Shown here: positions 1-7,685 of the stretch, in pieces
Layout of the letters: each line of letters begins with the position of its first letter
Position numbering within the stretch: position 1 is the first letter of the stretch
Source of the DNA: Desulfuromusa sp.
GTDB taxonomy: Bacteria > Desulfobacterota > Desulfuromonadia > Desulfuromonadales > Geopsychrobacteraceae
Reading direction: 5' to 3'
NCBI GenBank assembly: GCA_021157505.1
Contig: JAGGWI010000259.1
Span: 1-11,735 of the forward strand
Length of the DNA: 11,735 bases
Translations under genes and position numbers: made by a program
The notes under the pieces: model-generated
Seen by the model: only the letters and a program-made list of their open reading frames with translations
What the model was told of the DNA's origin: nothing
The model's database searches: none

Positions 1-719
1 GCATTGTAAAACAATTGTACCTCAGCTTCTGGATGTCCTGCCGCCTGGTACTTTGAAAAGCTCCATTGCTGCTGAATAAATTCCTGAACAAAAGCAATGG
101 CACTGACACCCGCTTCATCCCCTGTACCATCCATCATTCCGACCGGTGCATCAGGAACTGGCGATTTTACCTGAGCGGTTTCGGCAGCAACGGCAGCATA
201 CATGGCATCAAGTTTTTTCTTTCTTTCCAGTTCAGCTCGAAACTTCTCCATTTTTTTTTGTCTATTTATCTCTTGGGCTTGAGAGACCGCCGGCTTAGGC
301 TGCGGCTTCTTCTTTGTCGGAGTCGGCTTTGGTACAGGCTTAGGCTTCACCGGCACCGGTTTGGGTTTGGGTGGAATCGGTTTCGGTTTAACCGGAACGG
401 GTTTAGGTTTGGGTGGAATCAGTTTCGGTTTGACTGCCGGTTTAGGTTTCGGTTTGGGCTTTACTTTCGGCTTAACCGCCGGTTTCTTTTTTACCGGGGT
501 CGCTTCGGGTCGTCCCGCCTGGGGATTTTTGACGATTTTATTAACCAGGTTGACTCGATAGACGGGTGGCTTTTCAAACACACGCTTTGGGAAAAAGGGG
601 GCATAATAAAGAACTGGCAGCAGCAGATGGAGCAAAATGGAAACCAGCAACATCTTTTTAAATCCTGGTTCAAACGCTGATTGTAATTGCAGCCAGCGTT
701 GTTTGCGGGAAGATTCCAT
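1..719 (-). CDS. tolA: TolA/TonB-family envelope energy-transduction protein (C-terminus cut off by window edge)
   Basis: The visible 239 residues begin with a short cytoplasmic stretch and one membrane anchor (about residues 23-43). The anchor carries a Ser27-x-x-x-His31 pair, the SxxxH pattern by which TonB/TolA contact their ExbB-ExbD or TolQ-TolR motor. A long Pro/Lys-rich periplasmic spacer follows (about 74-143), then a charged, probably helical segment (146-175), then the start of a globular C-terminal domain that leaves the window. The ATG at 719 lies 10 bases after the tolR stop, with GAGG overlapping the tolR end. Its position as third gene after tolQ and tolR favours TolA, which spans the periplasm toward Pal/TolB. 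The Pro-Lys spacer is more TonB-like, and many bacteria of this type label such proteins simply TonB-family. The missing C-terminal domain would decide. Family assignment is firm; TolA versus TonB is not. Confidence 0.85.
   Translation of the reverse strand, partial: MESSRKQRWLQLQSAFEPGFKKMLLVSILLHLLLPVLYYAPFFPKRVFEKPPVYRVNLVNKIVKNPQAGRPEATPVKKKPAVKPKVKPKPKPKPAVKPKLIPPKPKPVPVKPKPIPPKPKPVPVKPKPVPKPTPTKKKPQPKPAVSQAQEINRQKKMEKFRAELERKKKLDAMYAAVAAETAQVKSPVPDAPVGMMDGTGDEAGVSAIAFVQEFIQQQWSFSKYQAAGHPEAEVQLFYN
348..431 (-). repeat. Two tandem 14-codon repeats in the Pro/Lys spacer of tolA/tonB
   Basis: Residues 97-110 read KPKLIPPKPKPVPV and residues 111-124 read KPKPIPPKPKPVPV, so two adjacent 42-base units differ by one residue. 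A third partial unit (KPKPVPKP) follows. The DNA is also nearly identical between units, which points to a recent duplication rather than only amino-acid bias. Such repeats are prone to length change and would alter the reach of the periplasmic spacer. Confidence 0.85.
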
Positions 720-729
720 GGATCGGCCG

Positions 730-1152
730 TTATTCCTCAGGGAGGCGGGTCACCATTCCCAGCTTTTCTACCCCGGCTTTTTTCACTGCCGCCATCACTT
801 TTACCACTCGACCATAGGGGACATTTTCATCGGCCTCAAGAAACACCTCACGCTCAGGTTTGCCCTTTAATGCCTGCTGAATCACCGGTCCCAGTTTCGA
901 CAGCTGGTTGATCTTGGCTTTGCCAATCGAAATCTGCCCATTCTTTTGCAGAGTAATGACCAATGGTTCCTGCTGTACCGGCAACCCCGGAGCTTCGGCA
1001 ACTTCGGGTAGATCAACTTCGACTCCCTGGTCAAGCATCGGGGCTGTTACCATAAAAATAATTAATAACACCAGCATGACATCGACAAAAGGAGTCACGT
1101 TGATCTCGGACATATTACTACGTCGACCGCCGGATGGACGTCCTACTTGCAT
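730..1152 (-). CDS. tolR: TolR/ExbD-family proton-channel subunit
   Basis: This 140-residue protein has the usual length and layout of TolR/ExbD: a short cytoplasmic N-terminus, one membrane helix (about residues 20-40) and a periplasmic domain (about 60-138). The helix contains FVDVMLVLLIIFMV with Asp24, the single conserved acidic residue that carries protons in this family (equivalent to Asp23 of E. coli TolR). The segment INVTPFVDVML is a hallmark of the family. The ATG follows the tolQ stop directly (TAGATG), so the two genes are very likely translationally coupled. With TolQ it forms the inner-membrane motor that uses proton motive force to drive the downstream TolA/TonB protein, aiding outer-membrane constriction or transport. 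ExbD is the alternative name; gene order favours TolR. Confidence 0.93.
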   Translation of the reverse strand: MQVGRPSGGRRSNMSEINVTPFVDVMLVLLIIFMVTAPMLDQGVEVDLPEVAEAPGLPVQQEPLVITLQKNGQISIGKAKINQLSKLGPVIQQALKGKPEREVFLEADENVPYGRVVKVMAAVKKAGVEKLGMVTRLPEE

Positions 1153-1830
1153 CTAGTTTCCCCGCTCCATCCGCTCGACGATATTCAGAAGTTCCTGACT
1201 AAAGTTATCCATCTCGCCGATCAGAATGTTGACCTTATTGAGAAAATGGTTATAGCCCATAACTGCAGGGATTGCTGCTGCCAACCCGATCGCGGTGGCA
1301 ATCAAGGCTTCGGAGATGCCCGGGGCAACAACTGCGAGGGAGGCACTACCGGTGGTACCAATACCGTGGAAAGCACCCATAATTCCCCAGACAGTTCCAA
1401 ACAGACCAATAAAGGGGGCGGTGGAACCGGTCGTTGCCAGAAAAGTCAGATATTTCTCCAACCGTTGGGTCTCCTGGGTTGTGGCCCGGCGCAATGCGCG
1501 ACCCACCATTTCGGTGGTGTCCATCTGCAGAGAAAAGTCACCCGGATCAGCCGGATCAACACTTTTCTTTTTCAGCTGCAGCATCTCATGGTATCCCTCA
1601 CGGAACAAATTGGCGATCGGGGAGTTGCTGTAATCACTGATCCCTTGCCCAACCAGATCAAAGCGCTTCTTGGCCCAGAAAAAAGTGAGGAAACGATCCG
1701 ACTCTTTGATCGCGCGCTGAATGACAGAAGCCTTGTAAAAGATAATCGCCCAGGACACGAGCGAAAAATAGACCAGAATGAGCAGCACCAGTTTGACAAC
1801 CGGTCCAGCATTTAAAACAAGATCCAGCAA
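1153..1830 (-). CDS. tolQ: TolQ/ExbB/MotA-family proton-channel subunit
   Basis: This 225-residue protein has three predicted membrane segments (about residues 9-33, 127-152 and 170-197) with the large cytoplasmic loop between the first two, the standard TolQ/ExbB topology. The second segment holds TTGSTAPFIGLFGTVWGIM and the third AIGLAAAIPAVMGYN, both strongly conserved family stretches with channel-lining Thr residues. The start is a TTG at 1830. It is supported by AGGAG seven bases upstream and by the hydrophobic N-terminus beginning at once; no ATG gives a sensible alternative. It is the first gene of the tolQ-tolR-tolA unit and follows a well-formed promoter and a roughly 117-base leader. 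Together with TolR it forms the pentamer-dimer proton motor of the inner membrane. Confidence 0.93.
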   Translation of the reverse strand: MLDLVLNAGPVVKLVLLILVYFSLVSWAIIFYKASVIQRAIKESDRFLTFFWAKKRFDLVGQGISDYSNSPIANLFREGYHEMLQLKKKSVDPADPGDFSLQMDTTEMVGRALRRATTQETQRLEKYLTFLATTGSTAPFIGLFGTVWGIMGAFHGIGTTGSASLAVVAPGISEALIATAIGLAAAIPAVMGYNHFLNKVNILIGEMDNFSQELLNIVERMERGN

Positions 1831-1919
1831 AAGCTTTCTCCTTTTAGATGAAAAAATTCAATGATGACAGCGGCTCAAGAGACTGTCGGACTGGACCGGA
1901 AGCTACCAGCCAGCCGCAA

Positions 1920-1937
1920 CTTAAAAACCATTTTAAG
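1920..1937. repeat. Perfect 7-bp inverted repeat in the tolQ leader
   Basis: CTTAAAA and TTTTAAG flank ACCA, giving a short AT-rich hairpin or two-fold symmetric site. It falls about 10-27 bases downstream of the expected tolQ transcription start, a position where a repressor site or an RNA hairpin could act. No known operator is recognised. Confidence 0.45.
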
Positions 1938-1953
1938 CGACAAAACTCAATAG

Positions 1954-1982
1954 ATTATCGGGGAGTCGTCAGAACAAGTCAA
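1954..1982 (-). promoter_or_regulatory. Sigma70-type promoter of the tolQRA operon
   Basis: On the minus strand TTGACT (1977-1982) and GATAAT (1954-1959) are separated by exactly 17 bases. Each differs from the TTGACA/TATAAT consensus by one base. Transcription should begin near 1947 and leave a leader of about 117 bases before the tolQ TTG. This makes the tol genes independent of read-through from folE2. Confidence 0.8.
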
Positions 1983-2000
1983 GCGGCCCGCCCGGTCTAT

Positions 2001-2071
2001 TTTTCCACTGTTGGTTGTTTTTACCCTGTTCCTGTCAAGGGTTATCCACTTTATCCACAAGGTTATCAACA
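2001..2071 (+). promoter_or_regulatory. Cluster of four DnaA-box-like 9-mers
   Basis: Same-orientation matches to the DnaA box TTATNCACA occur at 2042-2050 (TTATCCACT), 2051-2059 (TTATCCACA, perfect) and 2063-2071 (TTATCAACA). A weaker fourth lies at 2001-2009 (TTTTCCACT). The first two abut with no gap and the third follows after three bases. The group sits in the 243-base gap between the folE2 stop and tolQ, just upstream of the tol promoter, and an AT-rich stretch (1920-1960) lies about 40 bases away. This could be a DnaA-dependent control or titration site, or part of a replication origin. No dnaA, dnaN, rpmH or gidA gene is in the window to support an origin. Confidence 0.6.
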
Positions 2072-2073
2072 AT

Positions 2074-2880
2074 TCAGCAATTTTCTCCCTCAATCATGGC
2101 ATAAGCAGAATGGTTGTGGATCGATTCAAAATTCTCACACTGGATCTTGAACCAACGGATCCGCTCAACACTGCGCAGCTTTTCGGTCACCGCACGGACC
2201 ATGTCCTCGACAAACATCGGATTGTCATAAGCCTGTTCTGTGACCGCTTTTTCATCCTCACGCTTGAGCAGCGCATAAACCGGACAACTGGCACATTCTT
2301 CGATCCATTGGATAAGATCCTCCAGCCAAACATGATCAGAGTATCTTATCTGGACAGTGACGATACTGCGCTGGTTGTGGGCACCACGCTCGCTAATCTC
2401 TTTGGAACAGGGGCACAGGGAGGTCACGGGGATACTCGCCTCGAGGATAAAATCAAAATTTACACTCTGAGTACCAATCATGCGGCACTGATATTCCAAC
2501 AAACTACGGGCACCGGACACTGGAGCGCGCTTTTCGATGAAATAGGGGAAAGCCAATTCCAGATGTGCCCGCCCGGACCCTAGCCGAGATTTCATTTCCG
2601 CCAGGATAGTTTCCATATTTTCAACACTGATACCCCCGTGGTAGCGATTGAGCACTTCAATAAAACGACTCATGTGAGTCCCTTTAAAATGCTCGGGGAG
2701 ATCAACAAACATGTTAACTCTTGCTACCGTATGCTGTTGCCCACGATGCTTATCAAGGACCACGATCGGATAACTAATATCCTTGACCCCGACTTTATCA
2801 ATAGCAATATTGCGGGTATCCCGACTCTGTTGCATATCGGGCATCGATATTGGGTTCGGCTTCTTTTCGTCACTCAACAT
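2074..2880 (-). CDS. folE2: GTP cyclohydrolase FolE2 (type IB)
   Basis: The 268-residue product matches FolE2 (COG1469 family), which converts GTP to 7,8-dihydroneopterin triphosphate, the first step toward both folate and queuosine. Visible hallmarks are SLCPCSKEIS with the Cys pair at 156/158 and GAHNQRS with His168; this region supplies the metal ligands in known FolE2 structures. The early segment DTRNIAIDKVGVKD and the KGTHMSRF stretch (66-73) are also typical. The start is taken at the ATG at 2880, preceded by AAGGAT about 10 bases away, giving MLSDEKKPNP. A start 33 bases further up would lie deeper inside queC and adds an unrelated extension. It overlaps queC by 11 bases and is therefore probably coupled to it. 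That context suggests it mainly feeds the preQ0 pathway. FolE2 uses various divalent metals and often serves under zinc limitation. Confidence 0.93.
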   Translation of the reverse strand: MLSDEKKPNPISMPDMQQSRDTRNIAIDKVGVKDISYPIVVLDKHRGQQHTVARVNMFVDLPEHFKGTHMSRFIEVLNRYHGGISVENMETILAEMKSRLGSGRAHLELAFPYFIEKRAPVSGARSLLEYQCRMIGTQSVNFDFILEASIPVTSLCPCSKEISERGAHNQRSIVTVQIRYSDHVWLEDLIQWIEECASCPVYALLKREDEKAVTEQAYDNPMFVEDMVRAVTEKLRSVERIRWFKIQCENFESIHNHSAYAMIEGENC

Positions 2881-3544
2881 AGAGAACCGGATCCTTCTGG
2901 CCAGCGTCAGCAAAGCCCTTTAAGCGCAGACGGCAGGAATCACACAGTCCGCAGGATAAACCTTCAGGCGTGGGATCATAGCAGGAATGGGTGAACTTAT
3001 AATCCACCCCCAACGCCAACCCCTGCTGAATAATTTGCGCTTTGGTCAGATCAAGCAGCGGAGCATTGATATGATAGGGATTCCCTTCAACCCCAGCCTT
3101 GGTTGCCAGATTTGCCAGCTGTTGAAACGCCTGAATAAATTCAGGGCGACAGTCCGGGTAACCCGAATAATCGAGGGCATTAACCCCGATATAGATATCT
3201 GTGGCACCCAGAACCTCAGCCCAACCAAGAGCAAAGGAGAGAAAAATGGTATTGCGAGCGGGAACATAAGTAATCGGAATCTCCCCCTCTTCAGCCGAAT
3301 GTTTTGGCACCTCGATATCTGCCGTCAGCGCACTGCCACCCATCTTTCGGAGATCAATATCGACCACCATATGCTCTTTAGCCCCAATCAACGGAGCATA
3401 CTCACGGGCTTTTTCCAACTCGATCGTATGCCGCTGACCATAAGCAAAACTGAGGGCATACGCCTCAAACCCCTGGTCGCGAGCAATCGCCATGCAGGTT
3501 GTGGAATCAAGCCCACCACTATAAAGTACGACCGCTTTTTTCAT
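2870..3544 (-). CDS. queC: 7-cyano-7-deazaguanine (preQ0) synthase QueC
   Basis: QueC converts 7-carboxy-7-deazaguanine and ammonia to preQ0 using ATP, a late step before queuosine is placed in tRNA. The 224-residue protein has the expected length. It begins with the PP-loop SGGLDST (residues 9-15) that binds ATP pyrophosphate, contains VPARNTIFLS (94-103) and GVNALDYSGYPDCRPEF (120-136), and ends with four zinc-ligand cysteines: Cys188, Cys198, Cys201 and Cys204. The ATG at 3544 has GAGGA about seven bases upstream. The stop overlaps the folE2 start. No queD, queE or queF is seen in this window, so the rest of the pathway must be elsewhere. A promoter candidate sits directly upstream, leaving only about 31 bases of leader. 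Confidence 0.96.
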   Translation of the reverse strand: MKKAVVLYSGGLDSTTCMAIARDQGFEAYALSFAYGQRHTIELEKAREYAPLIGAKEHMVVDIDLRKMGGSALTADIEVPKHSAEEGEIPITYVPARNTIFLSFALGWAEVLGATDIYIGVNALDYSGYPDCRPEFIQAFQQLANLATKAGVEGNPYHINAPLLDLTKAQIIQQGLALGVDYKFTHSCYDPTPEGLSCGLCDSCRLRLKGFADAGQKDPVLYVE

Positions 3545-3581
3545 TGTAAATCCTCGTTACTGTTCTCGATCTTCGGCAGGG

Positions 3582-3610
3582 AGCATAAGCTGATCTCCAA
3601 CGGTGGTCAA
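3582..3610 (-). promoter_or_regulatory. Candidate sigma70 promoter for queC-folE2
   Basis: On the minus strand TTGACC (3605-3610) and TATGCT (3582-3587) are spaced 17 bases apart. Transcription would start near 3575, about 31 bases before the queC ATG. The -35 hexamer overlaps one base pair of the stem-loop that follows pyk. The hexamers each match four or five of six consensus bases. Confidence 0.55.
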
Positions 3611-3626
3611 GCCTTCGCCAAGGCTT
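3609..3626 (-). terminator. Stem-loop directly after the pyk stop (possible weak terminator)
   Basis: AAGCCTT and AAGGCTT pair perfectly around a four-base loop and begin on the base right after the pyk TAA. No run of T's follows on the minus strand, so it is not a classical intrinsic terminator. It may protect the pyk mRNA 3' end or only partly separate pyk from queC. Confidence 0.4.
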
Positions 3627-5060
3627 TTATGAATCATTTTCCAGACAATGAACCTTCAACAGATTTGTTGTTCCCGGGGCAGAAAGAGGACTGCCCATGG
3701 TGATGACGACGACATCACCACACTGAAATAATCCCCGCTTGAGAACTGCGGCATCAACCGAAAGAATTTGTGCCTCGGTATCCCCCTTAATATCAACTCG
3801 CAATGAATTTATTCCGCCGTATAAGGCGAGATGACGCCGGACCTGTTGATCGGGAGTGACTGCAAAAATTGGCAGCGCAGGGCGATATTTAGCAATCAGA
3901 GTTGCAGCGCTCCCGGTCTGGGTGAAAGCAAGGATAGCTGCAGCACCAACATTTTCTGCGACCTGGCAGGCGGCTTCGCCAATGGCATCAGAAAGACTCT
4001 GTTGTATAGACTCTCCCCCAATAACATTCTGACAGCAAACTCCAAATAAAGGATCATTTTCAATATCCCGGGCGATACGATCCATGACCTGAACTGCGGC
4101 AGCCGGATATGAACCAGCTGCGGTTTCACCGGAAAGCATCACCGCATCCGTTCCATCGAGAATGGCATTGGCAACATCGGAAGTTTCTGCCCGAGTTGGC
4201 CGCGGATGGACAATCATACTTTCCAGCATCTGAGTTGCGGTAATCACCGGTTTTCCCTGCCGGTTACATTCACGGATAATTCGCTTCTGAATCAATGGCA
4301 CCTGCTCGGAGGGAACTTCCACCCCCAGATCACCGCGTGCGACCATTACCCCATCGGTCACCGCCAGTATGGCAGAAAAATTATCCACCGCTTCCGGCTT
4401 TTCAATTTTAGCAATCACCTTGATCGGTGAATTGTGTTCCCTCAGAATTTGTTGCAAACGACTGACTTCTGCAGCGGTTCGAACAAAAGAGAGAGCAATC
4501 CAATCCAGTTCGTGGGTGATGGCAAATTCCAGATCGACAAAATCCTTCTCGGTCATGGCCGGAGCAGAAACATTGACCCCCGGCAGGTTGATCCCTTTGC
4601 GATCCTTGAGCTCTCCGCCCACCTTGACCAGGCAATGAACCTGTTCAGCTTCCACCTGCAGAACTTCCAGTTCCAACCGTCCATCATCAAGCAGAATCTG
4701 ATTGCCCGGGACAACATCCCCGGGTAGAGCCTGATAGGTGGTTGGAATCAAACCGTCAGCCCCTTCGATATCAGCGGTTGTAATAATCACCTTCTGCCCG
4801 GCAACAAGTCCCTGACTTCCACCACGCATCAACCCAGTGCGAATTTTTGGACCCTGCAAATCACCAATGATAGATACGGCTTTTTTATGTTTATCAGAAA
4901 GTTCTCTGATCTGGTCAATCCAGTCCTTTTTCTGTTCCAGATCTCCGTGGGAAAAATTCAACCTGAAAACATCCACACCCGCTTCTAGCAAGTTTTCCAG
5001 CTGCTCTTTCTCAGCACAAGCCGGACCAACTGTGGCGACAATTTTTGTACGACGATACAT
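3627..5060 (-). CDS. pyk: Pyruvate kinase
   Basis: This is a full-length 477-residue pyruvate kinase, which makes pyruvate and ATP from phosphoenolpyruvate and ADP at the end of glycolysis. The N-terminal RRTKIVATVGPA stretch, Arg33 in FRLNFSHG, and the signature VIAKIEKPEAV (215-225, catalytic Lys218, metal ligand Glu220) are present. So are MVARGDLGVE (239-248, metal ligand Asp244) and ATQMLESM (275-282). The B domain occupies roughly 72-168 and the C-terminal allosteric domain roughly 345-477. The ATG at 5060 follows GGAGGAG with ideal spacing. It is transcribed away from the PBP1A gene across a 148-base divergent region. The downstream queC has its own promoter candidate, so pyk may be a single-gene unit. 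No key residue looks altered. Confidence 0.97.
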   Translation of the reverse strand: MYRRTKIVATVGPACAEKEQLENLLEAGVDVFRLNFSHGDLEQKKDWIDQIRELSDKHKKAVSIIGDLQGPKIRTGLMRGGSQGLVAGQKVIITTADIEGADGLIPTTYQALPGDVVPGNQILLDDGRLELEVLQVEAEQVHCLVKVGGELKDRKGINLPGVNVSAPAMTEKDFVDLEFAITHELDWIALSFVRTAAEVSRLQQILREHNSPIKVIAKIEKPEAVDNFSAILAVTDGVMVARGDLGVEVPSEQVPLIQKRIIRECNRQGKPVITATQMLESMIVHPRPTRAETSDVANAILDGTDAVMLSGETAAGSYPAAAVQVMDRIARDIENDPLFGVCCQNVIGGESIQQSLSDAIGEAACQVAENVGAAAILAFTQTGSAATLIAKYRPALPIFAVTPDQQVRRHLALYGGINSLRVDIKGDTEAQILSVDAAVLKRGLFQCGDVVVITMGSPLSAPGTTNLLKVHCLENDS

Positions 5061-5208
5061 TAAACTCCTCCATATTCCAGTTTTCAGCTTTCGACAAGCA
5101 GTTGCTCCTCTATTCGCTGCATGTTATAAAGTCTACTCCTTTTATCAGCATTTGAGTACTTAAACCAGAAGACCAACTTACTCTTTATTTAATAAAAATA
5201 TTGAAACT
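5061..5208. promoter_or_regulatory. Divergent AT-rich control region between pyk and the PBP1A gene
   Basis: Both genes must start here. For pyk, a -10-like TATAAC on the minus strand (5123-5128) lies at a reasonable distance, but I see no good -35. For the PBP1A gene, TTGAGT (5152-5157) is a possible -35 with no convincing -10 at the usual distance. A small palindrome, TTTATT-T-AATAAA (5184-5196), sits just before the PBP1A start, which lacks a clear Shine-Dalgarno sequence (only AT-rich DNA precedes the ATG). The specific promoter hexamers remain uncertain. Confidence 0.4.
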
Positions 5209-7611
5209 ATGAACCGTTACCTTAAATATGCTCTTTTCTGCCTGTTTGGCTTGCCACTCCTTGGAGCAGCACTGCTGATCGGCGCTTATTTTTTTGTTTC
5301 AACAACCCTGCCCAGAGTTGAAACTCTCTCTGACTATAACCCCCCTCTGATTACCCGAATCTATGCTGATGATGGTTCCATCATCGCCGAGTATTCCCGT
5401 GAGAGGAGGATTTTAGTCCCCTTTGAGAAAATCCCTAAAACTTTGGTACAGGCCTTTGTTGCCGCCGAAGATGCCAGTTTTTTTAAACATCAGGGGATCG
5501 ATTTTATCTCCATTTTCCGGGCCGCACTGAAAAACGTGAAGGCCGGGGGGATCGCCCAGGGTGGCAGTACCATTACCCAACAGGTGGCAAAAAAACTGCT
5601 GTTAACCTCTGAACGGACCTTCACCCGAAAATTTAAAGAGGCCATTCTCGCATGGCGGATGGAGAAAGCTCTCACCAAGCAGGAGATTCTCTATCTCTAT
5701 TTGAACCAGATCTACCTCGGCCATCGTGCTTATGGGGTTGAAGCGGCTTCTGAGAACTACTTTGATAAAAATGTTGAAGAGTTGACCCTGGCAGAATCGG
5801 CTATTCTGGCCGGACTTCCCCAGGCTCCCAGCCGGTATTCTCCCTACCGCCACTATCAACGTGCCATGGACCGGCAAAAATATGTTCTCGGCCGAATGGT
5901 CAAAGAGGGATATATCACCCCGGAAGAGTATACTCAGGCGGCAGAGGAAGAGGTGGCTATTAAACCACGTCTGAACAATCTGCTGGAGGTTACTGCTTAT
6001 TTCAACGAACAGGTTCGCCGCTACCTGGAAGAACAGTTTGGGGAGGATCTCCTCTACACCGGAGGTCTGGAAGTAGAGACCAGCATCAATTTGCCGATGC
6101 AGAAATTTGCCCAGCAGGCGGTTAAAGAAAATCTTCGCGCCCACGATAAACGCCGTGGTTATCGTGGTTCTCAACAGGTTCTGGATGAGACCGCACAGGC
6201 AGAATTTTTACTCAAACAGCAGGAACTATTTACGACTGAACCCCTGACCGCCGACAGCTATACCCAGGCAATTGTGGTCGGCCAAGAAGGGGATCAAATC
6301 CTCTGTAAAATTGGTTCTAGCAATGGCTCGATTTCGATCAAAAAATCAAAGTGGGCAGCGCCAATTAAAGTGACTGCTGCCGATGTTGAACCCCTGGGAA
6401 ATGCCGGGGAAGAAAAACAGACCCTGCTTCCCCTTGGTTCACTGATTGATGTCAAAGTTCTTGATCTTAAATCTGAATTGATAAAACTTGGTCTGGAGCA
6501 GGCTCCTCTGGCTCAAGGGGCTCTGGTTGCCGTAGATCCCTTCAGCGGCCAGATCAAGGCAATGGTGGGAGGCTTTGATTTCAAGGAGAGTCAATTCAAC
6601 CGGGCAATTCAGGCCAAGCGCCTCTCCGGCTCGGCGATTAAACCAATTATCTATGCCGCAGCTCTTGATCACGGTTATACCCCTGCCACCATTATCCTCG
6701 ATACCCCATTGATCTATGAAAATAGAGAAATAGATACCGGCAAGCTGGAGGAATGGAAACCCAAAAACTATGAGCAGAAATTTTATGGCCCAACCCGCTT
6801 CCGCTTCGCTTTAGCCCACTCTCGCAATGTCGTTACAATTAAAATTCTTGAGGATATCGGGATCAACTATGCAGCGAACTATGCTAAAAAGCTGGGGATC
6901 GAAACTCCTCTGGAGAGAGACCTCTCCATGGCTCTGGGCTCAACCGCCATCACCCCGCTGGAAATGCTGACCTCCTATACTGTTTTTGCTAATGGTGGAA
7001 TTCTGGTACCGCCAACCTATATCACCCGAATTCGTGACCGCAATGGACGGATTCTCCAATCGATTGATCCGGCAGACTTTGTCAATGGGATGGCGGCAGA
7101 TCAACGTCTGATCCGTAAACCCCCACGACGGGTTATTTCACCTGAAACCGCCTACCTGGTCACTAATATTTTAGAAAGTGTGGTCCGGGAAGGGACCGGC
7201 TGGCGAGCTAAAGCAATAGGACGCCCCTCTGCCGGCAAAACCGGAACCACCAACGATTTAAAAGATGCCTGGTATGTCGGTTTTATTCCGCAACTTGCCT
7301 GCGTCTCCTGGGTTGGTTACGACCAGGAACGTCCACTGGGGAAAAATGAGACTGGCTCGAAAGCTGCTGCCCCTGCCTGGGTCAACTTTATGAAACAAGC
7401 GGTCAAACAATATCCGCTGCAAAACTTCCGGATCCCCGACACGATTGAATTTCATCCAATCGATAAAGAGAACGGGCTGCTGCTGGCAGAGGATAATGAA
7501 AAGGCTTATTTTGAGGTCTTTGCTCCGGGAACCGCACCGACCCGAATAAGTGGCGACAAGCAATTGAAAGCCAGAGATTTTTTCCGCTTGGACCTGGAAG
7601 AGACATTGTAA
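5209..7611 (+). CDS. mrcA: Penicillin-binding protein 1A, bifunctional peptidoglycan synthase
   Basis: This 800-residue class A PBP polymerises lipid II into glycan strands and cross-links the stem peptides on the periplasmic face of the inner membrane. A signal anchor spans about residues 8-30. The GT51 transglycosylase domain (about 60-235) carries Glu87 in AAEDASFF and GGSTITQQ (118-125). An inserted OB-like segment lies around 345-400. The transpeptidase domain (about 430-700) has all three active-site motifs: Ser475-x-x-Lys478 (SAIK), Ser538-x-Asn540 (SRN) and Lys677-Thr-Gly-Thr (KTGT). Length and order match PBP1A rather than PBP1B or PBP1C. The ATG at 5209 gives the expected short basic N-terminus although no strong ribosome-binding site is visible. 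The next gene begins 74 bases downstream with no terminator between, so read-through into the ligase/peptidase genes is possible. Confidence 0.96.
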   Translation: MNRYLKYALFCLFGLPLLGAALLIGAYFFVSTTLPRVETLSDYNPPLITRIYADDGSIIAEYSRERRILVPFEKIPKTLVQAFVAAEDASFFKHQGIDFISIFRAALKNVKAGGIAQGGSTITQQVAKKLLLTSERTFTRKFKEAILAWRMEKALTKQEILYLYLNQIYLGHRAYGVEAASENYFDKNVEELTLAESAILAGLPQAPSRYSPYRHYQRAMDRQKYVLGRMVKEGYITPEEYTQAAEEEVAIKPRLNNLLEVTAYFNEQVRRYLEEQFGEDLLYTGGLEVETSINLPMQKFAQQAVKENLRAHDKRRGYRGSQQVLDETAQAEFLLKQQELFTTEPLTADSYTQAIVVGQEGDQILCKIGSSNGSISIKKSKWAAPIKVTAADVEPLGNAGEEKQTLLPLGSLIDVKVLDLKSELIKLGLEQAPLAQGALVAVDPFSGQIKAMVGGFDFKESQFNRAIQAKRLSGSAIKPIIYAAALDHGYTPATIILDTPLIYENREIDTGKLEEWKPKNYEQKFYGPTRFRFALAHSRNVVTIKILEDIGINYAANYAKKLGIETPLERDLSMALGSTAITPLEMLTSYTVFANGGILVPPTYITRIRDRNGRILQSIDPADFVNGMAADQRLIRKPPRRVISPETAYLVTNILESVVREGTGWRAKAIGRPSAGKTGTTNDLKDAWYVGFIPQLACVSWVGYDQERPLGKNETGSKAAAPAWVNFMKQAVKQYPLQNFRIPDTIEFHPIDKENGLLLAEDNEKAYFEVFAPGTAPTRISGDKQLKARDFFRLDLEETL

Positions 7612-7685
7612 CTTTGGCGCTGGTTTTCACCTTGCCTTGGAAATTCTCATCCGCTGCTGAACATTTTCATGAATGGAGCACCCCC

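Noticed and set aside
66..680. Plus-strand reading frames here, including a Gly-rich one at 361-561, that look like low-complexity proteins
   Set aside because: They are the antisense of the Pro/Lys-rich spacer of the tolA/tonB gene; the minus strand has a coherent anchor, spacer and C-terminal domain.
2033..2038. Perfect minus-strand TTGACA as a second tol promoter
   Set aside because: No -10-like hexamer lies at 16-18 bases; the TTGACT/GATAAT pair downstream is far better.
2011..2583. Plus-strand reading frame of 190 residues
   Set aside because: It is antisense to folE2, whose family motifs are clear, and shows no recognisable domain.
2881..2913. Upstream ATG that would extend FolE2 by 11 residues
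   Set aside because: It lies deeper in queC and lacks a suitable ribosome-binding site; the ATG at 2880 fits the family start better.
3545..3626. preQ1 riboswitch upstream of queC
   Set aside because: The whole gap is 82 bases and the likely leader about 31; I see no preQ1 aptamer-like pseudoknot, and the only clear stem-loop belongs to the pyk 3' end.
7614..7685. TTG start giving the M20 protein a 24-residue, partly hydrophobic N-terminus as a signal peptide
   Set aside because: The extension is not a convincing signal peptide, has no well-spaced binding site, and family similarity begins at the GTG at 7686.
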